This document shows positions 1 through 8,303 of a stretch of DNA of 26,056 nucleotides, in pieces. Source of the DNA: Lwoffella lincolnii (GTDB lineage: Bacteria > Pseudomonadota > Gammaproteobacteria > Pseudomonadales > Moraxellaceae). A program made the translations under genes and the position numbers. The notes beneath the pieces were generated by a model. It was given only the letters and a program-made list of their open reading frames with translations, made no database searches and was not told where the DNA came from. The stretch is from the NCBI RefSeq assembly GCF_002014765.1, contig NZ_MUYT01000018.1:1-26056 (forward strand), read 5' to 3'. Every line of letters begins with the position of its first letter. Positions within the stretch are counted from its first letter, which is position 1.

Positions 1-80
1 ATTGTCATAGACACGAATTAGCTTAAGTGTGTGTTTGGAAACGTCTTACCAGTTAAGTTACTGCGTACTCGCAATTTAGT

Positions 81-100
81 CTTAACTTAACTTAACTTAA
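81..100. repeat. CTTAA pentanucleotide tandem repeat, 4 copies
   Basis: Four exact head-to-tail copies of CTTAA lie in the gene-free stretch left of rng, within the putative leader downstream of the leftward promoter. A related GTTAAGTTA lies just to the left at 52-60. The function is unknown; such arrays are prone to slippage. Confidence 0.8.
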
Positions 101-183
101 CTGTGGAATGTAAGACATTGAATATAGTGAGATGAGTATAAAGACAGCGTGATTGTTATCTGCTTAATCTTTAAAGTGGTGCT

Positions 184-211
184 ATTATACACGTTAACAA
201 AAAGATTGCAA
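184..211 (-). promoter_or_regulatory. Leftward sigma70-type promoter at the left edge
   Basis: On the minus strand a TTGCAA box (206-211) is followed after 16 nt by a perfect TATAAT (184-189). Nothing in the window lies downstream of it, so it must drive something beyond the left edge. The sequence just after the -10 (AGCACCACTTTAAAG) and the long uncoded leader resemble the start of a stable RNA operon, but that is inference. No other gene is visible in 1-275. Confidence 0.55.
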
Positions 212-275
212 GGGATTATTTTTTCTCTTTAATTTGGTGTTCTTTCACCTGATTTCCTTATAATCCAAGAGGATG

Positions 276-2342
276 TCAATCTAAGATGATGTCATACTGC
301 TCTTGGGTATATAACTGCTCCACTTCAAAGGTGATGACTCGACCAAGCAGGTACTCTAAATCTGCCACCGTATCGGCTTCACTGGTGAGCAATAAGTCAA
401 TAACGGACGCATGTGCCACGACTGTGAATTGTTTGGGGTTGTTATAGGTTCGAGCAAATCGCATGATTTCTCGAAAAATTTCAAAACACACGGTTTCGAC
501 AGTCTTGACAAATCCTCGTCCACCACATGTGCTACATGGTTCACAAAGCAGTTGTTCCAGTGATTCACGGGTGCGTTTGCGAGTCATTTCTACCAATCCA
601 AGCTCACTGACTTGGGTGATGTTGGTTTTGGCATAATCCAGTTGTAATTGCAGCTGCAAACTGCTAAGCACATCGTCTTTATGCTCTTGTTCTTGCATGT
701 CAATAAAATCTAAAATGATGATGCCGCCTAAATTTCTTAGCCTTAGCTGACGGGCAATGGCGTGGGTGGCTTCTAGATTGGTTTTGTACACGGTGTCTTC
801 TAAAGAGCGACCACCAACGTAAGAGCCTGTATTCACGTCTATGGTGGTCATGGCTTCGGTCTGATCGATGATAAGATAACCGCCAGACTTAAGCTCCACT
901 CGTCTTTTTAAGGCATCTTTTAGGTCTTCTTCCACTCGATGAATGTCAAACAATGCTTGCTCAGATTGATGCAGTGCCAGTTTAGGCACAATCATGGGTA
1001 CAAACTCTTGGGCAAACTGCCTTAATTCTTCAAAGGTACGCACATCATCGACCACCACTTTATTGGTCTGAGCATGCACCAAATCACGCAAAGCACGAAA
1101 TGGCAAAGATAATTCTTGGTAAATTAACACAGAACGGTGATTGTGACTCAGTTGTCTTTGACGTTCTTTGACCATACGCCAAAGTTGTAACAGATAACCA
1201 ATGTCTTCTTCTAGTTTGTGGGCTGGAATTTTTTCGGCGGCTGTGCGAGCAATGATGCCACCTTGTAGATTGACTTTTTGCATCAGTCCGCTCAGTTCAC
1301 CTTTAAGTCGCTGACGCTCTGTTTCATTGTCAATGCGTTGCGACACGCCAATATGGTCACTAGAAGGAATATACACAAGGTAACGTGATGGTAACGAGAT
1401 TTGTGTGGTCAGCCTTGCTCCTTTTGTTCCTAGTTCGTCTTTGGTTACTTGTACCAAGATGCGTTGCCCTTCATGTAGGCGATTTTGAATGAGTTCTTTT
1501 GGATTGATTTTTATGGGTCTTTTATTGGCTTTACTGGTACTGTTTGGTAAAGTAGGCTCACCATGCACGGTTGTTAGGGTGCGTGGTGGGGTGAAAGTGG
1601 TCATACGGTTCAATAAGTTGGTTACCTTTGCTGATGACGTCATTATTGTGTTGTCTGATGACGTTTTTTCATCTTGATTGGTGTGGTGGTGATGAGCCAA
1701 AGTATCCGTTGTTGCGTCATCAATCAGCAGATTGTTGTTCATCAACGGGTTATCGTCAATCAACAGAGTGTTAACCGCTGTATTTTCGGTGGTTACGTCT
1801 TGTCTGCTAGGCTCAGTTGTCATGCCATCTAAAGAGTTGCCAGCCTTATTATATGTGCTTTTACTGATAAAATGATTGGTCGATAAAGGCTGATGTGGGT
1901 CAACCAACAGATGCAAATAAGGGTTGGTTGTCAATGAAGGTGCTTGTGCATGTTCTGTGGTCATTGTTGGCATGGTTAGCATTGTCGACAACGGTGGTGC
2001 TGTTGGTACTGTTGGCAACGGTAATGATGGCATCGGTGGCACGCTGGGGTTATTGGTCGTGGCCATCACCACTGCTGACGACACCGTCTGTTGTGTGTTG
2101 TCATCGTATTTTTTGGGTTTTTGCATGTCATTAACGTGCAAAAATGCCGTTCGCTGTTGCCCTATGTCAATAAATGCCGCCTGCATTCCTGGCAATACTC
2201 GCACCACCGTACCAAGGTAGATGTTGCCCACCAAACCCAGTTTGTTATGACGTTCAATATAAATGTCACTCAACACACCATCGTCCATTAAGGCAACTCT
2301 GGACTCCATGGGACTGATATTGATGAGAATTTCTTCGGACAT
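276..2342 (-). CDS. rng: Ribonuclease G (Rne/Rng family) with a large N-terminal insertion
   Basis: Endoribonuclease of the RNase E/G family, which matures 16S rRNA 5' ends and takes part in mRNA decay in the cytoplasm. The N-terminus and the S1 half-domain (about residues 1-75, with PGMQAAFIDIG) resume at about residue 275 (LVQVTKDELGTKGARLTT). The catalytic core is intact: D502 and D545 have the same 43-residue spacing as the two metal-binding Asp of RNase E, and the zinc-link Cys are C600/C603/C606. The protein has 688 residues against about 490 for E. coli RNase G. The excess is a Thr/Pro/Asn/Met-rich low-complexity block at about residues 76-272. There is no RNase E-like C-terminal scaffold. 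It is the last gene of the mreBCD-maf-rng cluster, 140 nt after maf, the same order as in E. coli. Only a weak AAGG lies upstream of the ATG. Confidence 0.95.
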   Translation of the reverse strand: MSEEILINISPMESRVALMDDGVLSDIYIERHNKLGLVGNIYLGTVVRVLPGMQAAFIDIGQQRTAFLHVNDMQKPKKYDDNTQQTVSSAVVMATTNNPSVPPMPSLPLPTVPTAPPLSTMLTMPTMTTEHAQAPSLTTNPYLHLLVDPHQPLSTNHFISKSTYNKAGNSLDGMTTEPSRQDVTTENTAVNTLLIDDNPLMNNNLLIDDATTDTLAHHHHTNQDEKTSSDNTIMTSSAKVTNLLNRMTTFTPPRTLTTVHGEPTLPNSTSKANKRPIKINPKELIQNRLHEGQRILVQVTKDELGTKGARLTTQISLPSRYLVYIPSSDHIGVSQRIDNETERQRLKGELSGLMQKVNLQGGIIARTAAEKIPAHKLEEDIGYLLQLWRMVKERQRQLSHNHRSVLIYQELSLPFRALRDLVHAQTNKVVVDDVRTFEELRQFAQEFVPMIVPKLALHQSEQALFDIHRVEEDLKDALKRRVELKSGGYLIIDQTEAMTTIDVNTGSYVGGRSLEDTVYKTNLEATHAIARQLRLRNLGGIIILDFIDMQEQEHKDDVLSSLQLQLQLDYAKTNITQVSELGLVEMTRKRTRESLEQLLCEPCSTCGGRGFVKTVETVCFEIFREIMRFARTYNNPKQFTVVAHASVIDLLLTSEADTVADLEYLLGRVITFEVEQLYTQEQYDIILD

Positions 2343-2482
2343 GAGTGATTTTGCCTTTTGGTGCTTATGTTAAGATTTGCTTCTTATGTTAAGAGATGAT
2401 GGGTATGATAACAAAAAAAGTCCATAAAGACAGAATAAGGATGGGTAAAAGTTGTGTGGCACATGTGCGTCATGTCTGACCT

Positions 2483-3187
2483 TTAACCCATTCTCTGACA
2501 TGCCTTTTGACCTGCTTCGATTAGGGCTTTGGTTTGAGCCAATGGCAAACCCACCACGTTGGTATGGCTGCCTTCGATGCGTCGTACCCAAACCGCTCCC
2601 CTACCTTGAATGGCATAACCCCCTGCTTTATCAGCTGGTTCTCCTGTCTGCCAATACGCTTGCATGTCATCATCACTCAGCTTAATAAAAGACACGGTTG
2701 TCTGCTCAAGCAATGACTGTTGCCAAGATTGTTGCCAAATTGGGGGGTGGCACCCGTTTGCTGATTTGGTGACTAAGGTGGCTTGTACCGCTGTCCAAAC
2801 TTCATGCACATCATCTGACATGCTTTGCCACATCGCCTTGGCATCATCATAATCAGTGGGCTTAAGTAATACGGTGTCATCAGACAACACGCCAATGGTG
2901 TCTGCGGTTAATATCAATAACGCATGGGTATGATTCACGCCATCAAGCCATGATTGATTGACAGTCTCTGATTCACACTCAATCTGATTCTTAGTCTGAT
3001 TAAGGTAAGCGATACTGGCAACCGCTTTATCCACCACCATACGCTGAATGTATTGTATGGGGGTTTCATCAGTGTGCTTGCTTTCGTCCACATCGACAGG
3101 TAATACCGTGAACTTTTCAACCAAATGGGTCAGCAATTCACGCCGTCTGGGAGAACCTGACGCTAAAATGATGGGCAAATCTAACAT
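2483..3187 (-). CDS. maf: Maf-family dTTP/UTP pyrophosphatase
   Basis: Maf-type nucleoside triphosphate pyrophosphatase, which hydrolyses dTTP, UTP and modified pyrimidine nucleotides to monophosphates (house-cleaning of the nucleotide pool). The N-terminal signature ASGSPRRRELL (residues 9-19) is the phosphate-binding motif, TADTI carries the conserved acidic residue, and GEPADKAGGYAIQGRGAVWV followed by GSHTNVVGLPL matches the YhdE (dTTPase) subgroup. At 234 residues it is longer than E. coli YhdE (about 197); the extra residues sit in mid-protein loops (after the EC-rich stretch and in a Trp/Gln-rich segment). It lies 43 nt after mreD in the mreBCD-maf-rng order found in E. coli. No strong ribosome binding site precedes the ATG, so it may depend on upstream translation. 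Confidence 0.93.
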   Translation of the reverse strand: MLDLPIILASGSPRRRELLTHLVEKFTVLPVDVDESKHTDETPIQYIQRMVVDKAVASIAYLNQTKNQIECESETVNQSWLDGVNHTHALLILTADTIGVLSDDTVLLKPTDYDDAKAMWQSMSDDVHEVWTAVQATLVTKSANGCHPPIWQQSWQQSLLEQTTVSFIKLSDDDMQAYWQTGEPADKAGGYAIQGRGAVWVRRIEGSHTNVVGLPLAQTKALIEAGQKACQRMG

Positions 3188-3230
3188 AAGATAAAAAAAC
3201 AGTTAACAAATTCACCAAATTTAAGCCAGT

Positions 3231-3692
3231 TTAAGCCGATGTGCTTTGTTCGGTTGGCAACAACAATAACAGCAAAGGCCAACTGAACATACTGACCATC
3301 AATGATAAGCCAAATTGGGGGACAAAAAGATTTTGGGTAATGTACTGCAATAACCACAAACTGAGCTGAAAAGTTAACAAACACATGCTTGCTAACAGCC
3401 ACGCACTTAGCAACGTCAGCCGTTTAACGTATCCACTGGCAAAACGCAACACAAACGCCATCAAAACCGCAGAGAATGCCTGTTGTCCGATTCGGGTATC
3501 CATTAAAAAATCCGCCACCAAACCAATCGCAAACGCCAACCCCATACTTGCTATCTGTGGACGGAACATCAGCCAAAATATCAGCACCATCATCAATATC
3601 ATGGGGCGAAATAATGCCAACGTTGGGCTTAGCGGATAGACATTAAGCATTGATGCCACAATCAAAGAGAGCATCAGCTTGAGCCATTTCAT
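3231..3692 (-). CDS. mreD: Rod shape-determining protein MreD
   Basis: Small polytopic inner-membrane protein of the elongasome; in this family MreD works with MreB and MreC to direct lateral peptidoglycan synthesis. The product (153 residues from this start) is almost entirely hydrophobic, with about five predicted membrane segments and the family-typical FRPMILMMVLIFWL and GLVADFLMDTRIGQQAFS stretches. I prefer the ATG at 3692 (MKWLKL) because GAGAG lies a few bases upstream. An in-frame GTG at 3716 would add eight residues. It follows mreC by about 80 nt. Assignment rests on position after mreC, membrane topology and the recalled family pattern. Confidence 0.9.
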   Translation of the reverse strand: MKWLKLMLSLIVASMLNVYPLSPTLALFRPMILMMVLIFWLMFRPQIASMGLAFAIGLVADFLMDTRIGQQAFSAVLMAFVLRFASGYVKRLTLLSAWLLASMCLLTFQLSLWLLQYITQNLFVPQFGLSLMVSMFSWPLLLLLLPTEQSTSA

Positions 3693-3773
3693 CTTGCTCT
3701 CGCCCAATTTAGTCACAGCACATTTCTCACAGGCAGTTTATTAAGACGCATCTGATTAAGATGGCTAAAATGG

Positions 3774-4670
3774 CTAAGACACATCACTGACTGGTTGCGA
3801 TGGCTTGGTTGGCGATGGCTCATTGGTCGGTGGATTAATGGCATCATTTTTATCTTGTAAAATCAGAGCAAAAGCATTGTTAATAAAATTGGCAGCTGGC
3901 TTGACCGCAATATTGGCAAAGTTATCACTCTGTATGGGGTCAATGTGGCTAATTGTGCCAACTCGATAACCTGCAGGAATGCGACCACCCAAGCCAGATG
4001 AAATCAGCTCATCACCGACTTGCACATCAGCGTTTTTAAACACATAGTCAAGCTTTAGCTCACTGGGCTCGCCTGTGCCAGTAACGATTGCTCGCTGTCC
4101 TGTCCGCTTGATGGTTACGGCAACAGATTGCTGGTCATCAGTAATCAACAGCAAACGACTGGTATTGGGATAGACGTTAATGATTTGTCCTAAGATGCCA
4201 TTTTCATCAATCACCGTCTGTCCCACACGCACACCATTATGTCGTCCTTGATTGAGAACCACGATTTGATTAATAGGGTTGGTGTCCGTACCAATGACTT
4301 GTGCCAGTTGTAGATTATATTGGTCTGGCTTGGTGGTGGATAAGATACCTTGCAATCGGGCGTTTTGTGCCAGCACATAGTCCTGCTGTTGCAATTTTGC
4401 TTGAGCATGTATCAGCTGAGTTTTAAGCTGTATGTTTTCACGGCGAAGAGATTCTTTACTCTGCAACGTTCCCATGCCCCAATGGGTCGCAAAATTAGGA
4501 ACAACAGAAAACTGATAAATCGGTTGCATCGTTGCGTGACTGGTGCTTCTTAGCTTGTCAAACCAAGTGGGGTTTTTGCTATCTACCCACATCAATATCA
4601 TTGACAACACCAGAAAAATGGCGGTCAATCGTAAGGACAGTGGCTGACGAGCAAAGATGCTTGAGTTCAT
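3774..4670 (-). CDS. mreC: Rod shape-determining protein MreC
   Basis: Bitopic inner-membrane protein of the elongasome that links cytoplasmic MreB to the periplasmic wall synthases. From the ATG at 4670 (MNSSIFARQ) it has 298 residues: a short basic cytoplasmic tail, one membrane anchor (RLTAIFLVLSMILMW), a periplasmic coiled coil (RRENIQLKTQLIHAQAKLQQQ), then the beta-barrel-like MreC domain with VIGTDTNPINQIVVLNQG, GVRVGQTVIDENGILGQI and SSGLGGRIPAGY. The tail is Pro/Thr/Ser-rich. An in-frame TTG at 4703 would overlap the end of mreB, but the start at 4670 better matches other MreC N-termini. The gap from the mreB stop is 25 nt, so this is one operon. Confidence 0.95.
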   Translation of the reverse strand: MNSSIFARQPLSLRLTAIFLVLSMILMWVDSKNPTWFDKLRSTSHATMQPIYQFSVVPNFATHWGMGTLQSKESLRRENIQLKTQLIHAQAKLQQQDYVLAQNARLQGILSTTKPDQYNLQLAQVIGTDTNPINQIVVLNQGRHNGVRVGQTVIDENGILGQIINVYPNTSRLLLITDDQQSVAVTIKRTGQRAIVTGTGEPSELKLDYVFKNADVQVGDELISSGLGGRIPAGYRVGTISHIDPIQSDNFANIAVKPAANFINNAFALILQDKNDAINPPTNEPSPTKPSQPVSDVS

Positions 4671-4695
4671 AGGCTCATGATATAAAAATGGCTCA

Positions 4696-5724
4696 TTATA
4701 CAAAAATCATATTCAAAGACTTATTGTGAATAAAGTCTAACGCACGACCACCACCACGGCTCACGCACGTCAATGGGTCTTCAGCAACGGTTACAGGCAG
4801 GCCTGTCTCTTTGGCTATCAAATGGTCAAGGTTACGCAGTAACGCCCCACCACCAGTCAAAACAATCCCACGCTCAGCAATGTCTGATGACAACTCAGGC
4901 GGTGTCTGCTCAAGGGCTTCTTTAACAGCAGTGATGATGCCACTTAATGGGTCGCTTAGGGATTTTTGTACTTCTGAGGAGGTTACTGATAAAGTCTTAG
5001 GCACACCTTCTGCCATGCTCCGCCCACGCACTTCAACCTCCAGTGGCTCGCCTTCATCAATGGCAGTACCGACTTCTGTTTTGATGCGTTCAGCAGTGGT
5101 TTCACCAATGATACAACCATGATTGCGTCGCACATGGTTGATGATGGCTTCATCAAAAATATCACCACCAATGCGAATGGAATCAGCATACACGCACCCT
5201 GACAGCGATATGACCGCAATCTCGGTTGTGCCACCACCAATGTCCACCACCATAGAGCCACTGGCATCATGCACAGGCATGCCTGCTCCGATTGCCGCTG
5301 CCATCGGCTCTTCTAATAAAAACACTTTGTTTGCCCCCGCTGAGCTGACCGCTTCACGAATGGCACGACGCTCAACCAAAGTCGACTTACATGGCACACA
5401 CACCACCACATTGGGCTGAGCGAACATTTTTTTGGCTTTGATTTTATGAATAAAATGTTTCAGCATCTGTTGTGTGACTTCAAAATCAGCAATCACACCG
5501 TCTTTAAGTGGGCGAATGGCGGTGATGTTGTCAGGTGTTCTGCCCAGCATCTGCTTAGCATCTAAACCAACCGCTGCTACGGTTGGGTTTTGGGTACGGT
5601 TGCTACGCAATGCCACCACGGTTGGCTCGTCTAACACCACCCCTTTACCAGGGGTAAAAATTAATGTGTTGGCAGTGCCTAGGTCAATGGCAATGTTGGT
5701 TGATAAAAATCCAAAAAGGTTCAT
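4696..5724 (-). CDS. mreB: Rod shape-determining actin-like ATPase MreB
   Basis: Bacterial actin homologue that forms membrane-bound filaments and positions the elongasome. At 342 residues from the ATG at 5724 it is close to the 347 of E. coli MreB. The actin-fold nucleotide motifs are present: IDLGTANT (phosphate 1), MVVDIGGGTTEIAVISL (phosphate 2) and IVLTGGGALLRNLD (adenosine). KQMLGRTP, RPLKDGVIADF, EEPMAAAIGAG and AEDPLTCVSRGGG are all typical. The N-terminal MNLFGFL can act as the membrane-binding helix. A TTG at 5742 is in frame but has no better ribosome site; GGA lies about ten bases before the ATG chosen. It is the first gene of a minus-strand cluster, divergent from gatC. A rod-shape gene is notable if the host is M. 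catarrhalis, which is a diplococcus. Confidence 0.97.
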   Translation of the reverse strand: MNLFGFLSTNIAIDLGTANTLIFTPGKGVVLDEPTVVALRSNRTQNPTVAAVGLDAKQMLGRTPDNITAIRPLKDGVIADFEVTQQMLKHFIHKIKAKKMFAQPNVVVCVPCKSTLVERRAIREAVSSAGANKVFLLEEPMAAAIGAGMPVHDASGSMVVDIGGGTTEIAVISLSGCVYADSIRIGGDIFDEAIINHVRRNHGCIIGETTAERIKTEVGTAIDEGEPLEVEVRGRSMAEGVPKTLSVTSSEVQKSLSDPLSGIITAVKEALEQTPPELSSDIAERGIVLTGGGALLRNLDHLIAKETGLPVTVAEDPLTCVSRGGGRALDFIHNKSLNMIFV

Positions 5725-5921
5725 GTTTCGATTATCCAGCAACTGTTGAGTAACGAATGGTCAAGCAGGCACGTTAAGATGAAAAGCAAGCCAAATCCAA
5801 TAAAATCCACATGGGGTAACTTATGTTAATTCATTGTTCATTCATTTGTTAATTAACTTAAGGATTAATGAATCAAGTTATTTAACATAGAGGTTTAAGG
5901 TTAGGGGTTAAATAGCGCTAG

Positions 5922-5927
5922 ATTATA
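5922..5927 (-). promoter_or_regulatory. Candidate -10 box for the mreB operon
   Basis: A perfect TATAAT on the minus strand lies about 200 nt upstream of the mreB start. No convincing -35 sits 16-18 nt further up (the best is TGATTT), so this is a candidate only. The leader between it and mreB is AT-rich and without a good reading frame. Confidence 0.4.
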
Positions 5928-6153
5928 CCGATTAACGATAAAAAAATCATGGGGATTTTTGCTTTTTTGTTGGTTTAAGTGCAATTAATCTTAAGTAAAA
6001 TTACTAACATGCATGTTCTGCTACCAACTTGATGATTTTTGTTTATTTTTATTACAAAAACCTTACCATATAGGGCGTGTTCCTATTTGGATACTGATGG
6101 CTTTGCCTGTTTTACTGACGCATTCACCACTAAAAAAAACTTTCCATATGCAC

Positions 6154-6159
6154 TATAAT
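6154..6159 (+). promoter_or_regulatory. Candidate -10 box for gatCAB
   Basis: A perfect TATAAT sits 40 nt upstream of the gatC ATG at 6200, which leaves a leader of about 30 nt. The region 17 nt upstream is A-rich (TAAAAA) and not a good -35, so the promoter is supported mainly by the -10 and its position. Confidence 0.5.
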
Positions 6160-6199
6160 AACGGTCATTGACGTTTTATTGATTATGATTGGAGTGGTT

Positions 6200-6505
6200 A
6201 TGACAAATAGTAAAATAAGCAGTAAAGACATCTTTGATATTGCCAAACTCTCTCGCCTTGTCGTCAGTAAAGAGCAAGCAGATAGTTATGCCAAGGCTTT
6301 AAGTAAAATCTTAGCGATGATGGACATTTTATCCAATGTGGATACCGATGGCATCGCACCACTTACCAATGTGCATGACATGACTCAACCATTACGTGAT
6401 GATGTGATGAATGCAGAAAGCTTAACCATCAATCGTGAAAAAAATCAAGCGATTGCCCCTGCCACGGCTGACGGTTTGTATCTTGTGCCACAAGTGATTG
6501 AGTGA
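6200..6505 (+). CDS. gatC: Asp-tRNA(Asn)/Glu-tRNA(Gln) amidotransferase subunit C
   Basis: Small subunit of GatCAB, which converts Glu-tRNA(Gln) and/or Asp-tRNA(Asn) to the amidated forms; GatC wraps around the GatA-GatB interface and stabilises the complex. From the ATG at 6200 (MTNSKISSKD) it has 101 residues, close to the usual 95-100. The family pattern is visible: IAKLSRLVVS near the N-terminus, ILAMMDILSNVDTDGIAPLTN in the middle and LRDDV then GLYLVPQVIE at the end. GGAG five bases before this ATG decides the start; an in-frame TTG at 6179 has no such site. It is the first gene of gatC-gatA-gatB, with 105 nt before gatA. Confidence 0.95.
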   Translation: MTNSKISSKDIFDIAKLSRLVVSKEQADSYAKALSKILAMMDILSNVDTDGIAPLTNVHDMTQPLRDDVMNAESLTINREKNQAIAPATADGLYLVPQVIE

Positions 6506-6610
6506 TTTTGAACAAGATACAAGATATTTAATTAATAAGACATTCAAAACACAATCAATTTTTATTTTTAGACAATTTTTATTTTTAAACAAAATGACAA
6601 GAGAGCCACC

Positions 6611-8104
6611 ATGACTCAGTTACATCACTTATCTGTCAAGGCCCTATCAGATGGCTTAAAAAACAATCAATTTAGCAGTGTGGAGCTTACCCAACATTTT
6701 CTTGACCGCATTGGCAAACATGATAAAGACATTAATGGCTTTATCACCGTGACGCCAGAGCTTGCCTTACAACAAGCCAAACAAGCTGACAAACGTCTGA
6801 GCCAAGGCAATGCCCACCCCTTAACAGGCATTCCCTTAGCTCATAAAGATATTTTTAATACCGATGGTATTTTGACCACGTGTGGCTCAAAAATGCTTGC
6901 CAATTATGTTGCCCCTTATAACGCCACCATTGTGGCAAAATGCTTAGATGCAGGATTGGTAACACTTGGTAAAACCAGCATGGATGAGTTTGCCATGGGG
7001 TCGGATAACGAAAGCTCATATTTTGGGGCAGTGCATAATCCATGGGACATCAGCCGTGTTCCAGGGGGGTCGTCTGGTGGCAGTGCGGCAGTCGTGGCAG
7101 CAGGGCTTGCTCCGATTGCCACAGGGTCAGACACAGGTGGCTCAATCCGTCAACCTGCCAGCTTTTGTGGTTTGACAGGGATTAAGCCAACTTATGGGCG
7201 GATTTCTCGTTTTGGCATGATTGCTTATGCGTCAAGTTTTGACCAAGCAGGGGTTTTTGCCAAGTCTGCCCAAGATTGTGCCTATCTGTTGCAAGTGATG
7301 GCAGGGCATGACCCAAAGGACTCAACAAGCGTCAATAAAAATGTGCCAAATTGGGTAGAAACCTTGCACAATCATCACGCAAAAGCCATGGACGACAAGC
7401 CATTAGCAGGGCTAAAAATCGGTGTACCACAAGAGTATTTTGCTGATGGCTTGAACGATGATGTTAAAACCATGGTTCATCAATCGTTACAGCAATATGA
7501 AGCACTTGGGGCGATTTTGGTTGATGTGCATTTGACCAAACCAGAAATCACCCTTGCCACCTATTATCTGCTTGCCCCTGCTGAAGCGTCTTCTAATTTA
7601 TCTCGTTATGATGGGGTGCGTTATGGCCATCGTTGTGATGATCCAGCAGATTTGCATGATTTATATACCCGCTCACGCTCTGAAGGCTTTGGAACAGAAG
7701 TGCAACGGCGTATTTTGATGGGGACGTATGCGTTATCGGCGGGTTATTTTGATGCCTATTATGTTAAAGCTCAAAAGGTTCGCCGTTTAATCCGTGATGA
7801 TTTTACCAATGTCTTTGCCCATTGCGATGTCATCGCTACGCCAACTACCCCCACCACTGCTTATGAAATTGGGGCAAGCTTAACCCCAAGTGAAATTTAT
7901 ATGGGTGATGTGTACACCATTGGGGTGAATTTGGCAGGATTACCTGCGTTAAGCCACCCGATTGGTTTTGATAAGATGAATTTGCCTGTGGGTTTGCAGT
8001 TGATTGCCAATCATTGGCAAGAGCAAATTTTATTAAATGTGGCGGATACTTATCAGCAGGTTACCGATTTTCATCAGAGTTTATCACCGATTGCCAAGGG
8101 CTAA
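6611..8104 (+). CDS. gatA: Asp-tRNA(Asn)/Glu-tRNA(Gln) amidotransferase subunit A
   Basis: Glutaminase subunit of GatCAB: an amidase-signature enzyme that releases ammonia from glutamine and channels it to GatB. At 497 residues it has the usual length. The Ser-cisSer-Lys triad is complete and at the canonical positions: K79 (PLAHKD), S154 (VPGGSSGGSAA) and S178 (TGSDTGGSIRQP). Downstream FCGLTGIKPTYGRISR and QAGVFAKS are also typical. AAGAGAG a few bases before the ATG is the ribosome site. It lies between gatC and gatB in the standard order. The 199-nt gap to gatB contains only short direct repeats and no terminator that I can see. Confidence 0.97.
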   Translation: MTQLHHLSVKALSDGLKNNQFSSVELTQHFLDRIGKHDKDINGFITVTPELALQQAKQADKRLSQGNAHPLTGIPLAHKDIFNTDGILTTCGSKMLANYVAPYNATIVAKCLDAGLVTLGKTSMDEFAMGSDNESSYFGAVHNPWDISRVPGGSSGGSAAVVAAGLAPIATGSDTGGSIRQPASFCGLTGIKPTYGRISRFGMIAYASSFDQAGVFAKSAQDCAYLLQVMAGHDPKDSTSVNKNVPNWVETLHNHHAKAMDDKPLAGLKIGVPQEYFADGLNDDVKTMVHQSLQQYEALGAILVDVHLTKPEITLATYYLLAPAEASSNLSRYDGVRYGHRCDDPADLHDLYTRSRSEGFGTEVQRRILMGTYALSAGYFDAYYVKAQKVRRLIRDDFTNVFAHCDVIATPTTPTTAYEIGASLTPSEIYMGDVYTIGVNLAGLPALSHPIGFDKMNLPVGLQLIANHWQEQILLNVADTYQQVTDFHQSLSPIAKG

Positions 8105-8137
8105 AAGTTCTCAATCATGATTTTGCTTTGATACCAA

Positions 8138-8170
8138 ATTAAGACCAGATTAAGACCAGATTAAGAAAAG
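8138..8170. repeat. 11-bp direct repeats in the gatA-gatB gap
   Basis: ATTAAGACCAG occurs twice head to tail (8138-8148, 8149-8159), followed by a degenerate third copy ATTAAGAAAAG (8160-8170). A second pair, CTTATGTTTAAT plus two bases, lies at 8240-8253 and 8254-8267. Both lie in the 199-nt spacer between gatA and gatB. No function is evident. Confidence 0.75.
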
Positions 8171-8303
8171 ATACTCAGATTAAGGAAAATTGATGCAAAT
8201 CGCTTTAGAAAAATTAGCCAACACCGTTTGACTTAATCGCTTATGTTTAATGACTTATGTTTAATCGCTCACATTTCATATGATAACACTTTAGGAAAAA
8301 TGA

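Larger units (their letters stand above)
5725..6199. other. Divergent intergenic region between mreB and gatC
   Basis: This 475-nt stretch contains no supported gene. It holds the candidate mreB -10 (minus, 5922-5927) and gatC -10 (plus, 6154-6159). Within it are an AT-rich palindrome GTTAATTAAC at about 5848-5858, a run of alternating short TTAA/TTAAG motifs, and T-runs at about 5957-5970 and 6037-6050. I see no tRNA, convincing hairpin terminator or riboswitch fold. Confidence 0.6.

Noticed and set aside
6066..6135. GGGCGTGTTC-type sequence resembling an insertion sequence end in the mreB-gatC spacer
   Set aside because: Only one end-like motif, no inverted partner, no target duplication and no transposase fragment that I can read on either strand.
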